Below, in pieces: positions 21,262 through 32,300 of a stretch of 64,000 nucleotides of DNA (within the stretch, counting starts at the first letter, position 1; each line of letters begins with the position of its first letter). The notes beneath the pieces were generated by a model. It was not told the DNA's origin. It did no database searches and saw only the letters and a list, made by a program, of their open reading frames with translations. The position numbers and the translations under genes are program-made. Origin of the DNA: Symbiodinium natans (taxonomy: Eukaryota > Sar > Dinophyceae > Suessiales > Symbiodiniaceae); the NCBI GenBank assembly GCA_905221605.1, contig CAJNDS010000497.1, positions 35,001 to 99,000 on the forward strand. Direction: 5' to 3'.

Positions 21262-22307
21262 AAGCGTCTCGGCTCTCAGCGTTTCGTATAGCGGGCCCCC
21301 ACTAGCTGACCGTAGTGCCCCTTCGGTGATTTCTGTACTCTTCTCACCATTAGAAGCCATTCTGCCTGTTACTCAGATTCGCGTTGTGGCTCTGGAACTG
21401 GTTGCAGACTGCTTGCTGAAAAGTCAAGACACTATTGACATTGACAGTGCCCTCGCAGGGCAGCTGTGGAATCAGGATACTGCAGACGAACTTGTGCCAG
21501 CGATCCTTGAGGTTCTACCGAGAGAACAGGGACTTCAGCTGGTGGCCATCATTTCTGTCAGGTTCCCGTTGTTGTGTGTAGCACTTGAGCAACAACTTGC
21601 AAAGACTCTTATCAGCCTGATCTCAGACAAACCATGAATCTCGCTCTGCACTTGATATTCACAGTCATCCTTTGCCGCAGATGCATCCCCGCCTACGACA
21701 GTGCCATGAGGCGCACTGGTCGGCCAGATCCCACTATGTGCAGTCAACGGCCCCTAGGGGAGCCAGCTCCAAAGCCAGCGCACGAAATAAGAGAGGACCC
21801 CAAGCCCCAACCCCCCCCCCAAACCAACAGAAGCTTCCATCTTTGCCCCCCTCATTGCAGCTCCCATCACCACCGCTCGCTAGTTCCTCTTCAAATGACA
21901 GAATCCATGGAGTGCCGAGGAGCGCGCAAGGGCTCCTGGACTGGAGCGAATCAGAGAGCTCCGCACATGAGACAAACATGCTCCCAGCGGACAGGACCGA
22001 CAGTCCCACAATCGGCCCCAGCCCGGGGGAAGCCGATGGCCCAGGTCAATCCTCCAGCCCTGCACAAGGACCGGGCACCGACGACTCACTCTCGACAGAC
22101 TCAGAGCCGCCACCACAACCTAAGGGTCGCAAGGTGGGCATATCGAGCAATGCTGTGGCATACGCAATTTCCACAGGTTCATGTGCGGGCCTTATCACCA
22201 GACTCCTCGGAGACATTCGAAGTCTACCTCCTAGGAAGAGGCGAAAGAAGGCTGCAGAACTTCTCGCTAAGTGTGAGACCTTGCAGGCCGAAACTGATGC
22301 TTGTTAG
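21262..22307 (+). CDS. LINE 5' open frames (ORF1-like, frame disturbed)
   Basis: Two adjacent protein-like stretches lie in different frames. The first, ending at 21637, is hydrophobic and helical (LELVADCLL, LPREQGLQLVAII). The second runs about 21645-22307. It is Ser/Pro-rich, then basic (PPRKRRKKAAELLAKCE), resembling a disordered, nucleic-acid-binding ORF1 with a possible nuclear localisation signal. A third stretch at about 22458-22724 in the first frame is Cys-rich. The long frame that opens at 21634 overlaps all of this but looks like a shadow until about 22768. Either frameshifts have accumulated here or the element uses several overlapping short frames. No named domain is recognised. 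Confidence 0.45.
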
Positions 22308-22767
22308 AGGCACCTACCGAAGGCCTTCCTTGACTCTTCGAGGGCCTCACCGTAGACACATGTGGAATATGTGCCCTGTCGCAGTTAGCTATGCTCGGCA
22401 CGGAACGCCAGCCCTGATACCCAGTCAAATCCTTAACATGCTCGCATCCCAGGTGCAGTGTACCCGAAGTGGGAAACTCGGTGTAGCAAGATGCATAGCC
22501 CTGCACCCGACTGTACTCCCATTGCCAGACACTCGCAGATGTCATACCCGCCCCAAACCCGGACTATATGCCCAGGTCACTTCAAACCGAAGAGCTGCGG
22601 GTGCCGTATTCGGCCCTACACAAAGCACCTGTGGGAGGACCTCGGGGTTTCTAAGTGCGAGAATGGAGATCCGTGTTGTAGAGTGGTTGCCGGGCTGCAG
22701 GAACATGATGCACGCCACGCCTGATTGCATCAGCATATACATGTGTGGTGTCTTTGCCGATAGCATG

Positions 22768-25700
22768 TCAGATCAAAAGTGGCATCGATATCCCCGAGCT
22801 CGGGTCAGGCCCGACGGCACTAGGAGGCGCACCCGCAATGAACTGGCTGCCCGCAGTGCTCGCCGCAATGCCCCTGGCAATCAAAGGGAAAGAGCCGACA
22901 CTGCGGCCCCCCGTGCTCAGGAGATGAATCAGCAGCCCTGGCGACAAGCGGCCGATCGCGAGAGCCGACAGCCACACTGGCAGAATGCGCGGGGAGCCGA
23001 CGCTCGGCCCCGGGATCAACATCAGGACTGGTACTACGACGAGGAGGACGAAGATGATGAGGACTACCAGTTTGACACCAGTGACCGGCACGAAGTGCAT
23101 GCGACGGAAGACGAAGAGGGCTACCTCAAGATCTGGTGGCAGGGAGAATGGTGGTTCCGGCAGAAACCGCCAGACCCACCGGCATCGCCAAAGAAGAGAC
23201 AGCAGGCTAGCAGCTCGAGCGAGCAAAGGAGGCCTACCATAGAGGGAGCCGTTCCCCCGGCCCCTGCCCAGCATGTCTCCGAGGGCCTCAAGCAGTTCGT
23301 CCCCCCTGCCCGAGACAGTGTGCCTCCACAATCCTTGAGAGCCGTGCGTGAGAAGTGGAACCTGCTGGCCATCATCGAAGATGACATCAATGTCCTGCGC
23401 AAAAAGAAGGTCGCCCTCATGTTCAAAACTTTCTTCGAAATGGGGCACTTCGTCAAGCATCATGACGACTTCCACCACTCGGAGTCCCTGAAGATCATCC
23501 CGGCCGCAGGCAACTGGAACCTTGCGTTTGCCATGTGCCTGATTTCCAGAGACAAGCTCCACTACGCGAACCACTCCACCTTCGGCACAGCTGTGGAATG
23601 CTGGTTATGGAGCCTGTCCAAAGATGCGGACTTCGAGCCCATCCTCACCCAGTTCGCCGGCATGCTGCACAGCGTCATCGCACTGTTTGAGGGAGTCCCC
23701 ATGTCGCTGCATGAACAAATCCATTGGTTCGATAGTCATCAAGACCTGGCAATCAAATTCGACTACTACTTCCCCACCGAGCAACTGAAGGATGATGAGC
23801 AAATTGTCCGTGTGGCAATTCAGGACCAAACCAGCCAGGACAGCAGAGATGATGACATGCCGGACAGGACCTCCAAGCACATGGGAAACACGGCTCCTGC
23901 AACCAGGACTGCCGAGCTGGCTTCGTCTGATGCCTATGTGGAGATGGAGGTTGACTACCCAACGGGGCAAACGCCACCAAATCAATCTGGCAGCATCCCC
24001 CACTCCCCGCGCAGGGTCGAGAGATATAACATCTACACGGAGACGACCTACGCCAGCAGTGATGGCACCTCTCTGCCCACGCCAGCACGCGATTCGGCCC
24101 CCCTTGGGGAGCCGACGAAGCTCTACTGGAAACTGGATCAGTCTCTCTCCAAAAGACTGTCAGTTGTTCTGAGGCACGACTCTGAAGACTTCGGCTTGAC
24201 GTTCGACGAGGCAGGGTGGACCAAGGTGTCAGACCTTTTACGTACCTCCATCATGAAGGAGAAGGGGGCAACCCTCAACTACATCCGCTCGGTGGTCTAC
24301 TGGAACGACAAGCAACGCTTCGCGCTCGGATGGCGCGGTGCCGATCTCTACATCAGGGCGGTTCAAGGTCACTCCAAGAAAGGACTACGTGATGAAGCGG
24401 TCATGCGGCCCCTTGGGGATGCCGAGTTGCCGGAGCACGTCCTCCATGCAACCAACTGGGACTTCTACGGCTCGATCTTGGCGAAGGGCATCATCACGGG
24501 AGGCCTCTCCCAGTCCCGGACACACATTCATTGCGTGTCAGTAGACAGAAGTGAATATCGGAATTACCCCGCGCATTGTGACATCGCAATCATACTCTCC
24601 CCGAAAGAATCGGGGGCCGTCTGGTTCCGTTCAATGAACGGCTACTATTTAACCCGGGGTGCCGATGGCAAGCTGGCCCCGCATTGTATAAAGGCCGTCA
24701 GGATCCTGGCATCGGGAGAAGAAGTTTTTGGCTCAGAGGGGCCACCGGCTGCTGACCTCGTCATGCAGGCCATCGTTCGGTCTCACTCTTTCCGGTCCTC
24801 CAGGGGAAGCCGATCTTCGGCCCCCAATGACCGTGACCACGACCGCACTGCAGCTCAGAGAGCATACACGGGGGTTGTTTTGCATCATCACATCCGTTGC
24901 ACCGTCTCCTCTACCCAATGCATACACACCAACCCCTCGCCTCTGCTGCAGGACTATGATCGACGAGATGTCCCAGGTCCCGAGAGTCAGTACGCTAGGT
25001 TAAGATGGGGACACATCCTTCTGCTGGGAGTGTTTTTGGTCGGTGGGAAAGGTTATGCAGGCAGGCTTCTTTCGCTGCAAAGAGATAGACTAACTAAATG
25101 GCTCTGCACCAGGAGAATCAGAGGTTGCTACAGAAGGAGACCCTACATCCTCAGCACACATGCCACGTGCACTACTAACCTATCTACAACACAGATGGGT
25201 GAGCCCGCCAGACGCACATCACCGAGCCGCGCTGGTCCCAAGTCCAGCGGCTGGGCCCCAAGCTTTCGAAGTCTCTTCTGGATGTGGATCCTTATCCTTT
25301 GTGGAAGCTTCGTGACAGCAAATGGGGGTCGAGCAGACGTGAGGGTTACCACGGGTTCCAGTACCGTGGTGGGAGCCACACAACATCGGCCCCAACAGTC
25401 CAATAGAATGGGCGAAGACACTGGCCAGGCAATACGTAATCACCACAACAGCATCGGGTGGATCGCCAAGAGATCGCTGCGACGAGCTCGCGCACGAGCC
25501 TATGCCACAGGCGGCACTCACTATAAGGGCACATGGTACACTAGAGAAACATTGGCAAAAACCACAGGGGGCATACACCAGCTGGGGCCGAATGACCGGC
25601 CGGCTAAACCCACAAAGCATCCCAAATCTGACAAAGCATCTCACCGTAGATGTCTCACCTGGAACATGAGCGGGGGGTCGCAGGCGGCCTGGCAAGAACT

Positions 25701-26122
25701 CATGTCATGGTTAAGTGAGAAACCAGATGACTTTGACATTGTGTTCGTGCAGGAAACACACTGGAAACAGGAGGGGTGCCGCACCTTCTCGTCCGGCCCC
25801 TGGTTCGTCGTCTCCTCAGGGGCTACAGGCAAAGACAAATGCTCAGGAGTTGCCACTCTGATCCATCAGAATATCTGCAAGCAAGATAATGTTAGCTACA
25901 GGGTTATTAGGCAAGGCAGAGTACTCTCGGTTCGACTACATCACCAGCAGAACGGCTCCGATCTTCTGAATGTCTACCAGCATGTGTGGAGGACAAACAT
26001 TGACAAAGCCGAGAACCTGAAAGCTCGGGCCTCAATCTGGGATGCGATACGGTCTAGCATCATGAAGAGTCCACAAAGGAACGACTTGATTATTGCGGGA
26101 GACTTCAACTGCTCCATCAAAA
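22768..26122 (+). CDS. LINE polyprotein, 5' half: gag-like region, Tpt1/KptA-like domain, start of EEP endonuclease
   Basis: The frame is open from 21634, but sequence that looks used starts about Met 22768 or Met 22924. It begins R/Q-rich, then has an acidic block (about 23025-23085) and a W-rich GYLKIWWQGEWW stretch. An unrecognised helical domain follows at about 23340-23790. The Tpt1-like domain occupies about 24130-24740. Basic and hydrophobic sequence (25000-25650) precedes the endonuclease, which starts with LTWNMSGG at about 25654 and has FVQETHW (about 25744) and IIAGDFNCS (about 26092). At 26122 the copia target duplication interrupts the frame, and a stop in the copia LTR follows at 26167. 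The remaining endonuclease codons resume at 37066 in a compatible frame. Confidence 0.75.
24130..24740 (+). CDS. Tpt1/KptA-like RNA 2'-phosphotransferase domain within the LINE polyprotein
   Basis: All landmarks of the Tpt1/KptA fold are present in order: LSKRLSVVLRH, a D-x-x-G-W-x-x-V-x-x-LL block, V-x-x-x-DKQRFAL, YIRAVQGHS, a LHAT variant of the HGT strand, GGL-x-x-SRTHIHCVSVD, F-x-S-x-NGYYLT. The residues that form the catalytic tetrad in characterised family members are retained: Arg-His at 24172-24177, Arg at 24355-24357 and Arg at 24517-24519. Known family members remove an internal 2'-phosphate from RNA using NAD+, releasing ADP-ribose 1'',2''-cyclic phosphate; some ADP-ribosylate RNA or DNA ends. 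What it does for a retrotransposon is unknown. The domain is fused in frame upstream of the endonuclease, not a neighbouring gene. Confidence 0.87.
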
Positions 26123-26322
26123 TGTTAAGTGTACAGCATGTATCCAGGTACAGTGAATGGGTGCAGTAGGAAAGACACCAAATGCCCTAAGGCATGTTGA
26201 GTCTGAGCAGAACGAGTTTGACACCGGAGGCTTAGGCTCAAGAGTCGAAAGCGAGAAAAGTTGTTTTGCCTTTAGAGCGTGGTAGGAAAAGTGAGCCATG
26301 ATGTTTACCACGTTTTTCAACA
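26123..26322 (+). repeat. 5' LTR of the copia element
   Basis: 200 bp, starting TGTTA and ending CAACA, identical base for base to 36866-37065 by eye. It contains the start codon of the polyprotein (26298), so that codon lies 25 bases inside the LTR end. Confidence 0.96.
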
Positions 26323-29300
26323 TGGTAGCGGAGCACCTGAGTCAGGGTGCGATGATGCTACAGCAAGCTGGATGGACGAAGATTTTTCCATGGAGCATGA
26401 TGGTTTTCATGTCTGTGCGAGAAGTGTATGCCAACAGCCTCCAGAACCTTCAGCAGATGGCAGAGCAGACAGTTGCAGCAAGCAGTGGTGCCCTGGACGC
26501 TTTGAGTTCAGGAAGATGGCAGCAGGAATTGTTCCTGTTTGCGGTGCTGGTTTTCATGAGCAGCATTTTAGCAGGAATGGCGTGGTCGTTCTTGCGAGAG
26601 ATTGCAACTGAAGAGCGAGAGATCGAGACTGTCGCCCATGAAGAGTTCATGCCTGATGTTTACATTGCAAAGTCAAGAACAGCAGTGCACAAGCATCGAG
26701 AATGCCGTGGCCTGGACAGTGCGGATCAGGCGCAAGTCGTACGTGCACCTGGATGTAGAGTTTGCTTTCCAGATGGCTATGTTTACATTCAAGGGCAGAC
26801 AGAAGTAAAGAGAAGGAGGTTTACCCAGATGACTGGATGTGGTTTCTGGATGAGAGTCCTTTGCAGTGCAGTTCTTCTACTTTGTGCAGGGCTCGTTACA
26901 GCAGAAGGTTGGTTGTTGATGATCAAGAATGTGAAAGCAAAGGCAGCAAGAAGCAGTACAGAGATATTGCTAGATGAAGCAGAGCTCGTTATGTCAAAGC
27001 CGCTGCCCAGGAATTCGATTTCCCTCCAGGATGACCTGAAGACTATGGCCTTGGAGGATGAGCGCAGAAATTCGATTTCCCTCCAGGATGACCTGAAGAC
27101 TATTGCCTTGGAGGATGAGCATGCCGAGGTGCAGCATGCGACTCATGCACTTGGTGGAAGTAGCAAGTATGTGCATGTGAGAAGAGAGAGAGAAGAGACA
27201 GAACATGTGGAGCTCATGTCCTTCAGTTTGCAGCGTCGTCAAACCAAAGAAGCCCCAATACGCTATGAAGATCAAGACAACGAAGAAAACTACAACCTCG
27301 AGATTGTGAAGTACATGATCGCAGGATTTGAAGCATCAAGAAACTTCGACATCACGAATTTGAAGATTGAGGTGAAAAGATGGTATGAAGGTACAAGAAG
27401 ATTCCTTCGAAGCCTTGAGTCGAGCTACGCCCCTGAGATCTCAGTCATGTTTCACAAGCAGAAAGAAATTATTTTCGTGTTGATGATCGTGATGTGCACC
27501 CCGATTGGTTTGGTTACTTGGATCAGCCTGTACAACATGTGTGCCATCCAAAGCAAAAGAAAAGAGTGTTTGAAGAGAAGAGTTTCGAGGAGAGCCAGGT
27601 ATCAAGAAGTTCGTGCATGTGGTGTTCAGAAGAAGACGCTCATGTTCATTGTGTTGCTGTATACAAACACGCAAGCAGCTGAAGCCATGAATGCCCAGAT
27701 GGAGCAAGCAATGCAATCTTTGGCCCAGCAGACAGCAACGAACACCCAACAGATAAACGACCTGGTTAGCGCGGTTCAGCAGCAAGCATCCCAGCAGCAG
27801 CAAGCAAGCACAGCAGCTCAAAGTGCAGCAGCAGCCAGTGAAGGTGAGATGAGAGAAATGTTTCGCAACATGCTACAAGTGGCTACAAGAACGAGCACAG
27901 CGGTCCACGAGGCAGCAAGCATGATCAACAATATGGGTCAAATGCATCGAGATTTTCGTGAGCATCAAGAAGCACGAGAACAAGCACAAGCAGAAAGAGA
28001 AAAGAGAAGAGAGAAGGGAGATGTCGAGTTGCACAAGATGATCAAGACCCCCGACGTGTTCAACCCAAGCAGTTTCAAAGAAGAGCATGAAGGCTGGAGT
28101 GAATTCAGACACAAGATGCGAACCTGGATTGGAGCGTTGGACCCAGAGATGTTAGCAAGAATTGAAGCCGTTGAAGCAAAGAGAAGTGAAGCTGTTGAGT
28201 TTTCCACCTTGAGTGACGAACACAAAGCCGTTAGCAAGAAGCTCTACACGATCCTCACTTCGTACACGAAAGGTCGCCCATTGAGAACGATCAAGCAGAT
28301 TACAGAGGAGAATGGTTTAGAAGCATGGAGAATTTTGCTCGAAGAACATGAACCCTACACTCGTGGTAGAAGTCTTCGATTGCTGACTAGCCTCACGAAG
28401 TACAAGTTTGAAAACAAGAAGACCACCATGGAGAACATCCTTGCATTCGAAGAAGCAATCGAGCAGTATGAAAAGGCATCAGGAGATGTGGTGCAAGATG
28501 ATTTGAAGATTTCAATTATCCTCAATCAGCAAGATGGTCAACTTCGACAACACATGTTGCTCAATTTGAGAGATGATACAAAGTATTCAAGTCTTCGTCA
28601 GTTTCTCCTGTCCTATGAGCAAAACACGCGCTGGACCACAACTGACTTGATCAACGCCGGCAACGACCACGGTGGACAAGCAGACATGGATGTCAGCAAC
28701 GTGAACAAAGATGATAGAAAAAGGCCCTGGAGATCCAAAGGAAAAGGAAAAGGAAAGTTCAGCAAAGGCAAAGGAAAGGGCAAAGGAAAATGGAGGAAAG
28801 GAAAGTCCAAAGGAAAAGGCAAGTATGGCAACGACTACGGCTACAACTCCAAAGGACGAGGAAGAGGAAAAGGTCGTGGTCGAGGTCGCGGTCGTTTTGG
28901 TCGTGGAAAAGGATTTGGTCGTGGATTTGGAAAAGGACGCGGAAAAGGAAGCTTTGGTCCTCAGTGTTGTCATTACTGTGGAAAGCCTGGTCACTTTGAA
29001 GCCCAATGCAGACAGAAGCAGAGAGATTTTGGTGATGTTCGAAACGTGAACGACGACCAGCAAAGTACCACAGCAGCCAGTTCTACTGCAGCACCAAGCA
29101 CGTCAAGCACCACGAACGTGACGAGCGTCAGCAGGAACCAAGCAAAGACCGTGCGTCAAATCTCCATGATCCACATTGGAGATCCTCCACAACAGTATCC
29201 AGAAGTTTTCGAAGTCGACACGGAGGCAGAAGAAGAACTTGAGATTGACTATTTTGGTCGTGTGCTACGTGTTGAAGAATTTCAGCTTAGCGATGCAGAG

Positions 29301-32300
29301 CAAGAAGAAGAAGAACACGAGCACCAAGAAGAAGATGATCCTTTGATGTTGTGGTGGAAAGATGGTTGTGAGCACGAAGAAGATTGCAACCTTTGTGTTC
29401 GTGCAGTCCAAGAATCATTTTATGAGAGCAGTCCTGTCTATGAGAAGATAGAAGTGATCTTGGACAGTGGCGCCGATGTCAGCCTCATTCCTCTGTGGCT
29501 TGGCAAAGAGGGAGTGCCTGTGAAGAAGAAGAACGATTCAGGCATCAGAGACGCACAAGGAAGAAAGATTCCTGTAAAAGGAAAGAGAGCAATCAACTTG
29601 ACTATGTTCAGCTCGAAGCAAGAAGCAGTCAAGATGCAAGAATGCTTCATCGTTGCGGATGTGGTCAATCCTTTGTTGGCAGTCGGAAAGCTACTCAAGA
29701 ATGGCTGGGAGATTGTCAAGAAGGATGATGGCTTGATGTTGTCAGACGGAATGTCAGACATCCCTGTTCACTACCACAAGAACTCGCTGGCTACTTATGC
29801 TTATTTGCAAGCAGGAAAGAGGTATGAGAGCGAAGCCTATGTGAACCTGGAGCAGGAACACGTTCGCACCGTCATTCAGCTGAACTCCCACATAGCTGAT
29901 GCAGCAAGAAAGCAAGAACCTGGCTGGCATGATACAGACAGCATTGTGGTTGTGCACTACTCCCCGGCGCAGTCGAAGTACAAAGATCCCACGGACATGT
30001 ACCGTACGGAGGATTTTCCGTACAGAAGCACGATGATCAAGACAGAAGATGGTACATGGAAAGCCGTTGAAGTGTGCAAGAAGTATGCGCAGAAGATGGA
30101 CCCGTTTGAGGATATCAGCGCAGGCGGGGAATTTGAAGTGGTGACAGCATTGTCGTCACGAGTTATCCCGCTGAATGTCTTGGGCATCCCCTTGAAGAAA
30201 GATGAACGCCAAGAACAAGAAGCAAGAACCAGCGACACTTGGAGCATCGAGAAGGCTGGTACGGAACTTGTGCGGTACCACAACACGCCGCGCACTCACA
30301 AGTTCAACCCTGAGAACGTAGCTGGAATGCCCACGGACATTGAGAATTTGACGTCCTGGAGATACACTATTGGCGAGTGTGTCTATGCCACGAACTTGTA
30401 TGAAGACGAAGATGATTGGAGCAAAGACACAGAACCTCCTGAAGAAGCATTCGCTTTGCCGTGGTATGGTCAGACCAGATTTCGTCTCAAAGAACCTGTT
30501 CGTGAAGATAGAAGAAGCAGTGCACAAGAGCAAGAGGCAAAGAGACAGAAGCTTGAAGAAGAAAAGAAAAGTTTCCTCCCAGAAGATGTGCAGATGGAAG
30601 AAGCACCTCGAGGTGAAGTTGAACGAGATTCTCTTGTGTTCACCTACGATGGCTATGAGTACAGCAAGAATAGCAGCGTGCAGATTTTGCGTCAACTTTG
30701 TCGCGAATTTGAAGTACCAAGCAGTGGCAGCAAAGAGCAGATGCTGAAGCGCTTGTCTCGCGCAGCTCAGGAGCGCGAAGCGGCAGACAGCCTAGCCCTC
30801 GGGCGCAGGCAGTATGAAGCGCAAGTCGCGCCGCTGATGAGGAAGCGCGAAGAACGCCCCAATGAGCAGGAAGTGATGCTACACAACCTGACGCACCTGC
30901 CATTTGCTGGCTGGTGTGAGCATTGCGTCGCCACTCGGGCGAAAGAAAATCAGCATCGGAAGAGCGAATTGACTCGCTCCCCCGCTGAAGAGAGCAGCAA
31001 GTCAACACTCTGTTTCGACTTTGCGTACACCTCAACGAGCAGCTCTGAGGCGCAGCCCATGGTCACGCTGATCGCGAACGATGCATGGTCCAAGTGGTTT
31101 GTCGCCGTGCCCGTAGCAAGAAGAGGAGGCGCAGATGCGCTGAGGCACATGACCGAAGCGTTGACTACAGCTACACTGCAGCTTGGGTACTCAGAAATCA
31201 ATGTGAAGGCAGACAATGAAGGTGTTTGCAGAAGCTTGAAGATTGCACTCCAGAAAATGCGTGGAGCGCATGGCCTGAGCACTACACTTCTTTCAAGTGT
31301 ACCCCATGATCACGAAAGCAATGGTTTGGCCGAGCGTGCAGTCCAAACAGTCAGAAGGCATGCGAATTGTATCCTGGATGAGGTCAGAGTGAAGACAGAA
31401 CTTCCTCTTAGCCATGAACACCCACTGATGTCGTGGGCAATGCGACACTCTGCGTGGCTACTCAACCGTTTTCATCGGTCCTCAGCAACAGGAAAGACGC
31501 CGTATGAATTCATGACAGGCCAACCGTATCGAGGAGAACTCGTACCATTTGCAAGCACGATTATGGTGAAACGCTTGAGACCGAAGCGCAAAGGTGACCG
31601 TTTGTGGACGTTCGGAGTGTTCCTCGGCAAGACTGAATCTGGAATGTGGCTTACTTTCCAGAGCGATGGCATTCACGCATCAAGAAGTGCGAGACCAGTT
31701 GGTGAAGCTTACGACGCGAAGGCCATCAGCAGCGTGAACGTTTTCACTTGGTCGATCAAGAACAACACACTTGGCAGCCGAGTACTACCTCAGAAAAGAT
31801 TGGTTTCTCCGCAGATTGTTCTTCCAGCAGTTGCAGCAGGTGAAGAACGAAAGAGCCTTGAAGATGAAGTTGCAGACGAAGCCGCCTCTGATCCTCCAAC
31901 AAGTGATGAGGAGAAAGCAAGGAGAGATGCAGAAGGAATGCTTGAAGAGTTCGAACTTGTTCATGATGAGCATGATCCTCTGGCAGATATGGTTTCCGAG
32001 CATGAAGATGAAAGAGGAGAAGTTCCTGAAGAAGCAAAGATGGATCGAGAAAGCAGACCAGATTTTGAATGTGTTGGTTCACCAAGCAAGATTCCAAGAA
32101 CAAGAGTTGAGCTTCCCAGGTTTGGACCTGGAGCATCGTCTTCGGTGATGAGAGCAGAAAGAATGCCCGACAATGATGAGAGGTCGGACGAAGAAGAAGA
32201 TTGCTTTGCAGGCAGTGAAGCTGGTGACTTTGAGACAGAAGATGAATGGAGCGATGAAGAGCAACAAGAAGAAGTTCAAGTCCTTCCAGAGAGTTTCTTC

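Noticed and set aside
21634-22760. N-terminal third of the longest LINE frame as a real protein
   Set aside because: The reading is irregular and rich in His/Arg/Thr without structure, while the other frames carry more protein-like sequence here. Treated as a shadow until about 22768.
22768-23574. Long minus-strand open frame (268 codons) over the LINE
   Set aside because: It is antisense to the acidic gag-like LINE coding region and has a hydrophobic, low-complexity reading typical of the complement of GAG/GAC-rich codons. No domain is visible.
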